Below are positions 1-8,708 of a DNA stretch of 64,000 nt, in pieces. The notes beneath the pieces are model-generated. The model did no database searches. It was not told the origin of the DNA and saw only the letters and a program-made list of their open reading frames with translations. The position numbers and the translations under genes were made by a program. The stretch is from the NCBI RefSeq assembly GCF_035627495.1, contig NZ_DASPLO010000197.1, positions 1 to 64,000 of the forward strand. Direction: 5' to 3'. Origin of the DNA: Methylocaldum sp035627495 (lineage in GTDB: Bacteria; Pseudomonadota; Gammaproteobacteria; Methylococcales; Methylococcaceae). How positions within the stretch are numbered: position 1 is the first letter of the stretch; every line of letters begins with the position of its first letter.

Positions 1-138
1 TCCCTGGACTCTTCAACCGAATGACCTTATCTTCACTCATGGCGTATTCGCTCCTCTCAACAGGAATGGATGACCTCGAAGACCATCCAGAATACGCCGC
101 CTACCTCAGCCCCTCATCCACAACTTTCGAGCATAACT

Positions 139-555
139 CTACATTCCGACTTCATCGGTTTTTCCCTTGATTGCTATGCTTCTGGACGTTGATGGATCAA
201 TTGCGACAAGGGAGGACTCACCTTTTCTGTTAACGGCAACAAAGATTCCTGAGTTACCTTCCTCGTTTACAACTTGGAATATAGACTCTCCGTTATCTTT
301 TAAACCAAGAATTGCACGCTTTCTACCTCCCTTATCCAGCAGCGCGAAATCTACCCCACCGTCTGTGTTCGTTGATAGAACTGCACGACTGTTTCCAGAG
401 ATATCGATGAGTTCCAGCTTCTGACCTTTTAAGGTATTAGGGTGCCTGTTTTGCCAGTTGCTTATAGCGATCGCTGTAATAGAACCGATCAGCGCCGCAA
501 GCACTGCCACGAAAATGAGCGTAGCTACTCCAAAGTGATGCTGTTTTGGTGTCAT
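139..555 (-). CDS. Small membrane-anchored protein of unknown function
   Basis: 138 residues starting at ATG 555. Residues about 8-32 form one hydrophobic segment that could be an uncleaved signal anchor, followed by a soluble, Gly/Asp-rich domain of about 100 residues made of short beta-like stretches (VDFALLDKGG, AILGLKDNG, SIFQVVNEEG, IFVAVNRKG). The repeated strand-turn pattern suggests a small all-beta repeat fold facing the periplasm, but I do not recognise the family. No good ribosome-binding site is visible (only AGAA before the ATG). It stands alone at the window edge. Confidence 0.5.
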   Translation of the reverse strand: MTPKQHHFGVATLIFVAVLAALIGSITAIAISNWQNRHPNTLKGQKLELIDISGNSRAVLSTNTDGGVDFALLDKGGRKRAILGLKDNGESIFQVVNEEGNSGIFVAVNRKGESSLVAIDPSTSRSIAIKGKTDEVGM

Positions 556-897
556 CGGTTCTTTTGTACGATTAAAGCGATTATCTAGAGCTGACTATAG
601 ATCCCAATGTGCTTGGGACTTTGTTTTAAGGCTAGTGTAGCTTGTGCCAGATTGTCTGCATTGATTAAGCCGTAACGTGTCACACGAATGAGGCAGTTGA
701 GTGGAAAACACACCTCAATTCAGTACAGGCTGATCGTTGTGTAATCCAAAGCTTACATGCTTGTAAAACTAGGCTGATTGACTGCTGTAACTTGCCCGCG
801 ACAACATTTGCAACTATTGGCAAATAGACTTTAGTATCCTAGCTTTCTCGAAGCAATCCTTACTACTCATTCCTAGTAGGTAATAATAAGAATAGGC
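556..897. other. Intergenic region, no gene seen
   Basis: AT-richer DNA between the divergent genes at 139-555 and 898-1257. It presumably carries both promoters. I see no ORF, RNA gene or clear repeat. Confidence 0.4.
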
Positions 898-1257
898 ATG
901 AAAATTTTTTCGTTGATCAAGCTAATTGCCGCTGTTGCCTTTTCGGCAGCTCCTGCCGTTTTACAAGCCGACACCGTCTACCGATGGGTGGACGTGGAAG
1001 GTAAAGTTCACTACACCGATCGCCCGATCGCAAATTCCCAACCCGTCGAAATCAAGCGGCAGGCCCCGAAAACGCAAGAGGACGTGCAGCGCGAATATTC
1101 AAAATACCAAGCCGACATTGGGATGCAGAGGACCTTGTCTGAGCTGGAACATGACAGGGTAGAGTGCGAGCGGTACAAGCGGATGGAGAGTATGTTGAGC
1201 ACCGATGCGTGGGTGATCAGCGAGGCTAGGGCGGGACGGCAGCGATACTGCCATTAG
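898..1257 (+). CDS. DUF4124-domain periplasmic protein
   Basis: 119 residues. An N-terminal signal peptide (about residues 1-24, cleavage near LQA-DT) precedes YRWVDVEGKVHYTDRPI, the hallmark of DUF4124, in which a tryptophan and the HYTDRP motif are conserved. A charged helical tail follows. DUF4124 proteins are common small envelope proteins of Proteobacteria with no established function. The stop lies 12 bp before the IS982 left inverted repeat, so the insertion sits just behind the gene and leaves its C-terminus intact or nearly so. Confidence 0.75.
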   Translation: MKIFSLIKLIAAVAFSAAPAVLQADTVYRWVDVEGKVHYTDRPIANSQPVEIKRQAPKTQEDVQREYSKYQADIGMQRTLSELEHDRVECERYKRMESMLSTDAWVISEARAGRQRYCH

Positions 1258-1269
1258 CCGAAGGTTAGT

Positions 1270-2242
1270 CTTAAATGCGAATTAAGAGCTAGCTGAGCAG
1301 GCGCCAGCCCAGTGGTGTCTCCTAAGGAGTATTCCGCAACACTCCACCGAGAGACGACCATGGACTGGCAATCCCAACTCATCACGTTGTACCTGACTGT
1401 GTGACCTTTACCGCCAAGAGCTCTGGGTGCATGTGCAACGCTTTGCACCCCATGCCGATCTCCGCTTTACGGACGAAGAGGTCATCACGCTTTACGTCTT
1501 TGGCATTATCGATCACAAGCACAAGATCAAGACGCTCTATGATCATGCCGACCGCTATTGGCGGGATTGGTTTCCTCGTCTGCCGAGCTATGCCGCTTAC
1601 GTGCAGCGTCTGAATCGACTGGCGGAGGTGTTTCCCGCGCTCTTGGACAAACTCAGTCCGGCTGGCGCCCCTGCGGTCTCTACCGGCGTCGCCGATTCTT
1701 TCCCGGTGGTGCTGGCCCAGCAGAGTCGGCGGTTCACCGCCAAGGTCGCCCTCGAAGTGGCGAATAGCGGGTATTGTCCGACCAAGCATCTCTATTACCA
1801 CGGTGTAAAAGTCCATGCGATCGGCGATTACCGGTCGGGAACCTTGCCGTTGCCCCGGTATCTCGGGGTGACCCCGGCGAGCCTGAACGACGGCCCGGTT
1901 CTCGAACAGGTCGCACCGGCGCTCGCCTACCGGAACCTCTTTGCCGACAAAGCCTATGCCTATCTCTCGCGTCAGGCCTCGCTCCCGTTTACCGTCTACA
2001 CGCCTGTCCGAAAAACCCCGGGGCAGGCGCACTTCGACGCCGCGGACCGGCTGTTCTCGACGGCCGTGTCACGGATTCGCCAACCGATCGAAGCGTTGTT
2101 CCACTGGATTCAAGAGAAAACCGGGATCGAAGTTGCCAGCAAGGTCCGCTCCTACCGAGGGCTCCTCGTTCACGTCTTTGGCCGACTCGCCGCCATGTTC
2201 CTATTGAAAGGGTGGCCAGACAGCGCTTAATTCGCATTTAAG
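1270..2242 (+). mobile_element. IS982-family insertion sequence
   Basis: The element is bounded by perfect 17-bp inverted repeats: CTTAAATGCGAATTAAG at 1270-1286 and its reverse complement at 2226-2242, with the match resuming 1 bp further in as GCT. Between them lies one transposase reading frame of the IS982 type. The right repeat contains the transposase stop codon. I could not find a convincing target-site duplication beside the repeats, so the exact ends may be a few bases off or the duplication has decayed. Confidence 0.8.
1360..2230 (+). pseudogene. IS982-family transposase, frameshifted near its N-terminus
   Basis: Translation from ATG 1360 reads MDWQSQLITLYLTV and then meets TGA at 1402-1404. 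The rest continues one frame over as DLYRQELWVHVQRF and then the typical IS982 core: FTDEEVITLYVFG, DHADRYWRDWFPRLPSY and AAYVQRLNRL, with the acidic catalytic residues expected in V-DSFPVVL (residue D of the first DDE position) and NDGPVLEQV. Restoring frame needs two bases inserted, or one removed, around 1402. Programmed frameshifting is not known for IS982, so this copy is probably inactive. The intact downstream frame is 1427-2230. Confidence 0.75.
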
Positions 2243-2354
2243 TCGCACGAGCCTTGCTGACGCGGTAGATCAGCCCACACCGCTCAATCAATCGAACCGC
2301 GAGAACAGAACAACAGCGACACCGACAAGCGCACTGTCGCCGTAGCTCGAGCGG

Positions 2355-4082
2355 TTAAACCGCCCAAATCGGCTCAGGATACGGCCAGTGAACGGTTTCA
2401 GTGTAAGGATTGAAGGCACCATAAGCGGCAGGAGCCGACGAGTAAGCCAAGAACTCTTGATAAATAGTGTTTGGGGTCGCGTGGTTGACCTGGCTGTTAT
2501 AGCTCAGGGCGGATTTCAGATAGTAGACGTCCGAGTACAAGATGTTATCCACCGAGCCGTCTTCTTCCCGATAGGCCTTGGCCAGGTGGGCTGCCACCTT
2601 GTTTCCGTAGAGGGCTAACTGGAATTTGACCGCGGCGATGTCATCGACTTGAGCGGTCGAGGCATCTAACAGAGTGGCCAGAATTCTGTCGGGTAGCTGA
2701 TACCGATCCCAGTCAATCCGCCCGGGAGGTCCGCTAACGCTACCGATGTAGAACCCGACAGAGGTTGTACCGGGTAAGTAGGTCTCTCCGGTCTGCGTTT
2801 CTTCATGCCAGACGAAGTCGGCAGGAGCGACTCCAGCGGCGGAATAGGAAGTGTTGAACTGCTCTGCAGAGACGGTGTTCGTCCAAGTGATGTTGTAGCC
2901 GTTCCAGGTGCTGTTGCTGCTCCCAGTGTAGGTCACCGTTTTCTGCTGGGAGCCTACCGAGATCGTCACCGTAGCGCTGGTAGACGTGTTTCCGGTAAAG
3001 CCGGTAACGCTGCTGCCCGAAACAGCGTAGTCTGTAGAGCCCGTGATTACTTGAGAGAGGCTCAGTTTGGTCTCGACCAAAGTGTTCGACTTGTCGTAAA
3101 CCATCCTTAGGACGCGATCGGATATGATGACCGTATCGTCGGCGGTCGGTCGTCCGTACACGGGGTACCCGCTGCTGTCTGTTGTCACCAACTCTAGCGG
3201 AGCGATAGAGTGCGTATAGGTGCCAAGCGTCTGCTCCCGCGTCTTCAAGACCGTACAGGACGCCGTGATCTTCGGGGACCCGTTGGGATTGTGTTCCAGG
3301 GCGAGTTCGACAAACCCTAAAGGCCAAAAGACGATGGCGTTGTACTTGTAGCCATCCCAGTCCGACCAGCGACCAAGGGACGGGACGGCAGCGCTCCGGG
3401 CCTGGGTGTCGTAGAGCCCCAGGATCGCCTTGTCCCCGGAGGAGGTCGTATCCAGCACTAGGGCTGATGTCGCCTTGAACGTCCTCGTGGCCGGGTCGTC
3501 GTTTTGCAAATCGATGATCCCGGAGTAAAACAAGGTCGGCGTGGCTTGCCCCAGATCACTGAGCGACACGGGAGTAGTGAATACCTCCGGCGCCGTCCCG
3601 AATTCGCCGAACCGGGTGGCCGAGATCGAACCACCCAGTTGGTTTCCGTTCGTGATCGTGATCCCGCTGACATCAATCAGCCAGCGGCTACCGTCCGTCC
3701 CGAAGAACAGGAAGCGCTTGTCGGGGGAGCCTAAAGACTTTCCGTAAAAGTGGCCGCCATAGATGATGGAGTCATTGCGCCATTCGTAACCGTGGTCTTG
3801 GTCCCAGGCCAGTTGCTCTGGGGTTCGAACGACGGGCGCGATTCCGGGCTTTTTGATGTAGAAGGAGGTGAAACTGCTCGGGGTGGCCAGAGGAAGATAA
3901 TACCGGGAATAGTCGGGGGACCAGAAGACTTGCTTCCCATCGGGCAGGTAGAGGTTGCCCAACTTATTGATGATCTGAGCCGTCTCGGGGAGCAAGAGCT
4001 TGCCGCCCACCAAGAGGCCGTGGTGGGGGTTGCCCCAGATACCCAGCGCATTCTCTTGGATAATGTGGTCGAGCTGGATCAC
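2355..4082 (-). CDS. Large protein of unknown function, in the integrated element
   Basis: 575 residues, predicted start GTG 4082, which overlaps the stop of the upstream small gene (GTGA) with GAGGAAAC about 6 bases ahead, so the two are probably translationally coupled. There is no signal peptide or membrane segment. The sequence is rich in Thr, Ser, Gly and aromatic residues, with WGNPHHGLLVGGKLLLP and WSPDYSRYYLPLAT near the N-terminus and a Ser/Thr-rich stretch around residues 355-405 (SGSSVTGFTGNTSTS) like a phage or surface beta domain. The composition resembles a phage structural or adhesin-like protein, but I recognise no family. It shares its strand with the element genes to its right. 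Confidence 0.55.
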   Translation of the reverse strand: MIQLDHIIQENALGIWGNPHHGLLVGGKLLLPETAQIINKLGNLYLPDGKQVFWSPDYSRYYLPLATPSSFTSFYIKKPGIAPVVRTPEQLAWDQDHGYEWRNDSIIYGGHFYGKSLGSPDKRFLFFGTDGSRWLIDVSGITITNGNQLGGSISATRFGEFGTAPEVFTTPVSLSDLGQATPTLFYSGIIDLQNDDPATRTFKATSALVLDTTSSGDKAILGLYDTQARSAAVPSLGRWSDWDGYKYNAIVFWPLGFVELALEHNPNGSPKITASCTVLKTREQTLGTYTHSIAPLELVTTDSSGYPVYGRPTADDTVIISDRVLRMVYDKSNTLVETKLSLSQVITGSTDYAVSGSSVTGFTGNTSTSATVTISVGSQQKTVTYTGSSNSTWNGYNITWTNTVSAEQFNTSYSAAGVAPADFVWHEETQTGETYLPGTTSVGFYIGSVSGPPGRIDWDRYQLPDRILATLLDASTAQVDDIAAVKFQLALYGNKVAAHLAKAYREEDGSVDNILYSDVYYLKSALSYNSQVNHATPNTIYQEFLAYSSAPAAYGAFNPYTETVHWPYPEPIWAV

Positions 4083-4225
4083 GGCGTTTCCTCTGACTGG
4101 ATTTGTGCGGAAGTATCGTCTTTGACGAAATCGTCGAGCGAAAACAGGCTATCTGATGTGCAGTCAGAGTATGAGGGGCCGAATGAAAATAGGCCGTCAT
4201 ATGAGAAAAATTCTTCGCTTTCCAT
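4079..4225 (-). CDS. Small acidic protein of unknown function
   Basis: 48 residues. I place the start at ATG 4225 because AAGGAGAA lies 5 bases upstream, although the frame stays open to 4321. The product is strongly acidic and rich in Phe and Ser (MESEEFFSYDGLFSFG, SLFSLDDFVKDD). Its stop overlaps the GTG start of the 575-residue gene. It may be a chaperone-like or regulatory partner of that protein; this is inference from coupling only. Confidence 0.5.
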   Translation of the reverse strand: MESEEFFSYDGLFSFGPSYSDCTSDSLFSLDDFVKDDTSAQIQSEETP

Positions 4226-4414
4226 CGATGTTCTCCTTAATCGAATTGCTGGGACAGCGTCAGTGATTGAGATCGCTGACACTGTCCATGGTGAGTGGTT
4301 GCCGGATCGGGGCGTTACCAAGGCGGGCGACGGCGCTGTACTCTTAGCCGGCCTGCCCCTCGGACCGCAGCGGTGGACGAGGGGAGGTAGATGACGCTGG
4401 TTATCGACATTTCA

Positions 4415-4870
4415 TTAAACGCCATAAACGAGAACGCCGTCGATCTCTCTGTAAGCCGGGATGTGCAAAAGTGGCGCGAGTGCTCCGGGGTTCTGTACCC
4501 ACTCTCTCAGCGGCTGGGCTTCGAGAAAGGTAGAGCACCTAAGAAACTCCCCAAGGCTCGTGGCGCATAGGACATCGCCCCTCCAGTAGCCTAACGGCAG
4601 GGCTCGTTTTACCCTGGCCGCGCTAATGAAGTCCCGGCCTATAAGCTCGTGCCGTCTGACAATGCCTTCGCGCCCCCTTGTCGTAAAGACATACCGATCG
4701 GTGTTCCCGTCTCCAGTCGGAAAAACTTCTCGATCCAGAATCACAAACGGTGCCACGACCCTCCTGGGGCGTAGTTCGACGGGGGTTTTATCGATTGCCA
4801 AAAGCCATCCCCAATATATGCCTTCCGGCGTTGGAATCAGGATGCGATAGCGAAGGGTTTCTTCATTCAT
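4415..4870 (-). CDS. Hypothetical protein in the integrated element
   Basis: 151 residues starting at ATG 4870 with a strong ribosome-binding site (AAGGAGGTCCGCA before the ATG). No signal peptide or membrane segment. The N-terminal half is beta-rich and aromatic (RYRILIPTPEGIYWGWLLAID, RYVFTTRGREG) and the C-terminal part is predicted soluble. I do not recognise the family. It follows the HTH protein gene at 4907-5284 by 36 bp and is probably in its transcript. Confidence 0.55.
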   Translation of the reverse strand: MNEETLRYRILIPTPEGIYWGWLLAIDKTPVELRPRRVVAPFVILDREVFPTGDGNTDRYVFTTRGREGIVRRHELIGRDFISAARVKRALPLGYWRGDVLCATSLGEFLRCSTFLEAQPLREWVQNPGALAPLLHIPAYREIDGVLVYGV

Positions 4871-4906
4871 TGCGGACCTCCTTGTCCAGCGGTTGAAAAA
4901 ATTAGC

Positions 4907-5284
4907 TCATTGCTCGGTCGGCGGTTCGACCGGCAGATCGATAACGGTGGCGCTGTCAGGTTGAGGTTTGGTGCTCACCGCTTTGTCGGCCAAGGCCAGA
5001 ACGAACAGCGCTGCCCGTAGCCGCTCCGACGGGCGGTGTTTGTGGGACAGAGCCGATTCGACGACGTCGAGCGCCTGACGCACCAGATTGGGCAGCCTTT
5101 GGGCCAGCTCTCGTTCAGCCTCCTGCCGCAGACGGGAGAGTTCTTCTTGAGCCGCGGGGCTTCTAATAAACCGGCTCAAGCTCCCCGGATGCCAGCCCAC
5201 TTCCTTCGCGATCGCGGTCTTGTTCATTGTGCCCTCGGCCACTCTAAACAAAATTCTGCGGTGGATATCGTTGATTTTTTTCAC
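4907..5284 (-). CDS. Small HTH protein, terminase-small-subunit-like
   Basis: 125 residues from GTG 5284, chosen because GGAGG lies 9 bases upstream. Residues about 7-40 read as a helix-turn-helix (ILFRVAEGTMNKTAIAKEVGWHPGSL... pattern, with KTAIAKEVG as the turn region), followed by a long helical segment (EELSRLRQEAERELAQRLP) and a Pro-rich tail. The layout, an N-terminal HTH plus helical oligomerisation region, is that of phage small terminase subunits and of small element-encoded repressors. No large terminase is present nearby, so a regulatory role in the element is as likely. Confidence 0.55.
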   Translation of the reverse strand: MKKINDIHRRILFRVAEGTMNKTAIAKEVGWHPGSLSRFIRSPAAQEELSRLRQEAERELAQRLPNLVRQALDVVESALSHKHRPSERLRAALFVLALADKAVSTKPQPDSATVIDLPVEPPTEQ

Positions 5285-5349
5285 TATTTTGAACCTCCAT
5301 GTTCGGGGATAGGTGCAACCCGTTAATTTACAAGGGATAGATTCCTAAC

Positions 5350-5656
5350 CTGTGCCGCCTGTGCCATTTTTGCCCCTACCTGTGCCACTTATATTATTGA
5401 TTTACAATATATATTTGAAGGTGGAACAAGTGGAACAAGTGGAACAAGTGGAACAAGTGGAACAGGTAGAACAGGTAGTAGAGTTAGAAATAAAATTAAC
5501 GGTGAGTGCATGAAAAAATTTTCTATAGGGAAATTTACCCCCGTGCTCCATCTGTTCCACCTGTGCCATCCCCCTGAACCCCTTTGGCGTTAAGGGGTTC
5601 AGCGGCACAGGTGCCTTGTGCCAGCGCCTGTGCCGGCACAAGGTATAGGCACAAGC
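5350..5656. other. Candidate replication origin (inverted iterons around an AT-rich core)
   Basis: Left of an AT-rich stretch (about 5389-5418) lie three TGTGCC motifs (5351, 5360, 5381); right of it lie six 9-bp units in the opposite sense, then TGTTCCACCTGTGCC (about 5553-5567) and several more TGTGCC/GGCACA motifs up to 5656. This sits directly behind the primase-helicase gene. In satellite phage P4 the alpha primase-helicase binds 8-bp TGTTCACC-type iterons at its origin and crr site; TGTTCCAC here is one base different. Function as an origin is inferred. Confidence 0.45.
5421..5474 (+). repeat. Six tandem 9-bp iteron-like repeats
   Basis: GTGGAACAA occurs at 5421, 5430, 5439 and 5448, followed by the variants GTGGAACAG (5457) and GTAGAACAG (5466). 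On the minus strand a short frame through them reads Cys-Ser-Thr triplets, which I take as a by-product and not as a protein. Confidence 0.85.
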
Positions 5657-5659
5657 CGA

Positions 5660-8146
5660 TCACTCCAGCGTGTCCCATGGGATCTCTGCCCCGATGTGTG
5701 CGGCAAAATCCGCCCGGCATAGATCCAGCGGCGGCAGCTTGTACAAGCGCTTGCGTCCACCATCAATGCGCGGCTGGATAACACCTAGAGTTGACATCAT
5801 GGCCTTTAACGCCCGCCCCAAGGTTTCTGTGCTGGCTGGGTGCCGAATGCCGTGTTGTTTGCACCAGTTGTGATAAACTTCTTGCACGGCGGTTTTCTGC
5901 ACAGTCGCAGGCCAGATTTCCATCTCTTCTGCCGAAGTGCCCTCCGTCTCGCCTCCTGGGATGGTGCCCTGGACCAACGTATCGAACCACCACCTTATCG
6001 GCGAATCTGCCGACCGTACTTTCAGGTCCCAAGCGCTGGCGCCGTCCGGTAGCTTCCTAATGTTGAAGTCGGTCAGGTCAACCTCCATCAGCTCGTGGAG
6101 TAGGGCGGCCACTCCCCCCGCGGCCATCTGCTTGTACAGCTGATCGAAAAATTGATGGTTGTTACGGTATGTGTCCTTCGCATCAAGGATCAGGTATCGT
6201 CTGTCATCCAACCCCACCGGGGCGCACCATTGCTCATTCGACGAAAGAAATAGCCGCGCGAAGTTGCTGATTTCCACCGGCTCCCGCCCCTTCCGTTCGA
6301 TCATTTGCCGGCCGTCAGTAATCAAGGATTTCAACTTGCCTTCGGCCGCCCGGTCTCCGCCCCAGACGGCCTCCACCAAGTGGATGACGACTTTGCCGGC
6401 AAGCGCTGAATTAAACCGTCCGAGAAGCCGACCCATGTCCGAGAGCGTTGTGAAATGGGGTCCAAACAGCCGCCCGTAATGGTCCACATAGCTGTTTTTG
6501 CCAATGCCCTGGCCACCTCGAAGTACCACCGCTACCCCTGGCAGTTCCCAGGGTTTTTGCACCCCGTGGGCCAAATACTTCCTCGAGTAGTCGAAAAAGG
6601 TGTCATTTCCAGCGCAAATCGATTCGAACGTCAGCTCCCAGAAGAAGCCGCAGTCCCCGGATTTCGGCTTAACAGCAAACCCGCGCCACAGGTTGAGGTT
6701 TTCCGGGTTGCCTCGCTCGCCTGGTGTAAATTCAAGATCCAAGTACTCTCGGCGTTTCCGGTTTCTGAACCAAAGCTGACCTCTGTTGCACGGTTTACGG
6801 CCGCCTCTGACGTCCGTCATCCAGTACGGCTTATTTTCGAACCAGTCGAAAAACTCCTGTTTTTTAAGGATTTTCAGATCAGGCGCTGACAGGTCTATGA
6901 CGCCGTTGAGGTCACGGACGAAAGCAAATTGCCTGTTGATCTCGTCCACCACCGCGCCGATATCCAGCTCCGTCAGTGCCTCCGCAACCGCAGCCCGTGG
7001 TATCCACATCAATTCCCTGGCGGCCTCGGCGAGCTGCCGTTTTGCCTCCTCGGGATCGAGGTGCCACAGGTCGTTGAAGTCAAAGTTGTCATGCTCTTGG
7101 CCGTCCGGGTGCTTGGGCGAGACGACCAGGGCGGGAATAGCGTCGTCGGCGTTGGCCACCGTCGATTCCATGGTGACTTGGGCGGCTTGCTGTGCCTTTT
7201 TCAGCGGATCCGTTTCACCCGCTACCACGCCGTCTGCTACGATCAGCACCCGCTCAGGGGTAAACCCGCATTCCCCATGTGCCACCAGATAGGCCACCCG
7301 CGGCAACTGACCGCAGTCGAACGCTACGACTGCCCGAACACCTAGCAGGTGTGCCACCGTGCACGCCGTCGCCCAGCCCTCACAAACGGCAACAACCGAC
7401 TCGATCAGCAAATTTTCCGGCTCGACAACGATGAAGCTCCATTTCTTGCTTGCACCCGTGGTGGGTCTCTTGTCGCCGTCCGCTGAAATGTGTTGACAAC
7501 TGTAGGGTTCTAGGCCAAAACGGTAAGCAGCGTTATACGTTCCGATCTTCAAACGGCTCTCGACCTCCGGGTACCAGATCGCGCCGTACGGCGGGATCGT
7601 TTCCCCTGTCGCCGGGTGTCGCAGCTTCCTGAGAACGTAGGGGTGTTCTGCCGCTCGGTTAGCCGGTGGCTCAGTCTTGAAAAGGTAAGCCAGCACTCTT
7701 TCGAAATCCCGATCTTGCTTAACCCGGTCCTCAATCTCCGTAGCGTGGAGTTCGTCGCGGATCGCGCGCCACAAGGGGCCATCCCCGCGCACGGACTCCA
7801 CTTCGCCAAGAAGCACAGCTTGGTCCTCAGGAGACGCTTTCACAAACCGGCAGAACCACTTTAGATCAATAGGTTTTGCGGTTTTCCAGACTCCCCGGAT
7901 CTCGGCCGGCGTTGTCTCGTTTTTAGCGCGTCCCGCAGCCTGGGCGCGGTGCATCATGATTGCCCGTAGCACATCCTCGGAGTCGAGCTTATGGACGAGC
8001 GCCAGCTTTTTGCCAGATGAGCAAATCCGGAGCAGGTTTAGGTGTTTGCAAGCTGGATCAGTGCCGCCTAGCAGACGCTTGAAGACTTCGAGCGGGGTTT
8101 CTTGGATTTGGTCGTCGGCCGCGGCCGGAATAGTGGTAGTTTTCAT
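5660..8146 (-). CDS. D5-type primase-helicase (TOPRIM + SF3/DUF5906)
   Basis: 828 residues from ATG 8146; a TTG at 8161 would add five residues. The N-terminal half holds a TOPRIM-like primase region (VVAVCEGWATA, about residue 250, and ERVLIVADG, about 300). The C-terminal half is a superfamily-3 helicase of the DUF5906/D5 group: Walker A-like GGQGIGKNS, then HLVEAVWGGD as Walker B region and LFLSSNEQW as sensor. Such proteins initiate replication of satellite phages, phages and integrative elements by unwinding and priming at an iteron origin. It lies between the AlpA-like gene and the repeat array that may be its binding site. In the TOPRIM domain the usual second acidic motif reads ADG, so primase activity is less certain than helicase activity. 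Confidence 0.8.
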   Translation of the reverse strand: MKTTTIPAAADDQIQETPLEVFKRLLGGTDPACKHLNLLRICSSGKKLALVHKLDSEDVLRAIMMHRAQAAGRAKNETTPAEIRGVWKTAKPIDLKWFCRFVKASPEDQAVLLGEVESVRGDGPLWRAIRDELHATEIEDRVKQDRDFERVLAYLFKTEPPANRAAEHPYVLRKLRHPATGETIPPYGAIWYPEVESRLKIGTYNAAYRFGLEPYSCQHISADGDKRPTTGASKKWSFIVVEPENLLIESVVAVCEGWATACTVAHLLGVRAVVAFDCGQLPRVAYLVAHGECGFTPERVLIVADGVVAGETDPLKKAQQAAQVTMESTVANADDAIPALVVSPKHPDGQEHDNFDFNDLWHLDPEEAKRQLAEAARELMWIPRAAVAEALTELDIGAVVDEINRQFAFVRDLNGVIDLSAPDLKILKKQEFFDWFENKPYWMTDVRGGRKPCNRGQLWFRNRKRREYLDLEFTPGERGNPENLNLWRGFAVKPKSGDCGFFWELTFESICAGNDTFFDYSRKYLAHGVQKPWELPGVAVVLRGGQGIGKNSYVDHYGRLFGPHFTTLSDMGRLLGRFNSALAGKVVIHLVEAVWGGDRAAEGKLKSLITDGRQMIERKGREPVEISNFARLFLSSNEQWCAPVGLDDRRYLILDAKDTYRNNHQFFDQLYKQMAAGGVAALLHELMEVDLTDFNIRKLPDGASAWDLKVRSADSPIRWWFDTLVQGTIPGGETEGTSAEEMEIWPATVQKTAVQEVYHNWCKQHGIRHPASTETLGRALKAMMSTLGVIQPRIDGGRKRLYKLPPLDLCRADFAAHIGAEIPWDTLE

Positions 8147-8247
8147 TGAGATATACCCCAAATAGGTTTGGGGCGCCGAAAGGCTTTGTGATAGCGGCTA
8201 GAGGCCCTATAATCTTGTACGTCAGATTGATCTTTTTAGGGTCTAGC

Positions 8248-8281
8248 GCGGCTCACAAGTCCTTTTGTGCGCCGCGTTTTT
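8248..8281. other. Stem-loop with T-run between alpA-like and primase genes
   Basis: GCGGC/GCCGC and CACAA/TTGTG pair around a short loop, followed on the plus strand by GTTTTTG. It would act as a terminator for plus-strand transcription entering the alpA-like gene from its 3' side, or as an RNA structure in the leader of the primase gene on the minus strand. P4-like elements carry a small immunity RNA in an equivalent place, but nothing here proves that. Confidence 0.4.
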
Positions 8282-8282
8282 G

Positions 8283-8495
8283 TTAGGCCGCTTTCCTGGC
8301 TGAATCCCGCTCTGCCATCCGCTCGGCAAGAAAGTCGTCGATTTCTGCTTTGATCCAACCAGATGCCCGTGCACCCTCAGCCAATTTAACTGGTCGTGGA
8401 AACTTGCCGACCGCAGCCCATCGATAAAGGGTGCTCAAGGGGATGTCGACGTACGCGGATGTCGGTTTCGGACGAAGGATTTGTCGCTGTGACAT
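8283..8495 (-). CDS. AlpA-like excisionase/transcriptional activator
   Basis: 70 residues when started at ATG 8495, where AAGGAG lies about 12 bases upstream; the frame is open to 8702 but the extra N-terminus is unlike the family. The protein is the MerR-like winged helix typical of AlpA: VDIPLSTLYRWAAVGKFPRP followed by SGWIKAEIDDFL. AlpA-family proteins of P4-like elements and cryptic prophages act as excisionases or activate the integrase. It lies just downstream of the integrase on the same strand, as in those elements. Confidence 0.8.
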   Translation of the reverse strand: MSQRQILRPKPTSAYVDIPLSTLYRWAAVGKFPRPVKLAEGARASGWIKAEIDDFLAERMAERDSARKAA

Positions 8496-8708
8496 GATGC
8501 TGGGGTCTCCTTGAGGAGGTTTGCCCAGCCGGAAGAAGGGATTTACGCGCAGCCGGGCCAAAAGTTGATGAAAAATGGCATTTTCATTGGCATCGGCATT
8601 TGCAGTGTCATTGCCCCTAATGGGGAGTTGGTGCAGGATAATCTGCTCCAATGGTGAAACAATATAGTAGGCAGCGCGGCGACTGTCAACTTTCTGAGAC
8701 AATCTGCA

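Noticed and set aside
5421..5474. The tandem repeats as a CRISPR array
   Set aside because: Units are 9 bp with no unique spacers and no cas genes are near.
5402..5641. A minus-strand 79-codon frame reading Cys-Ser-Thr repeats
   Set aside because: It is the translation of the 9-bp repeat array and has no start signal or family; the array is better explained as iterons.
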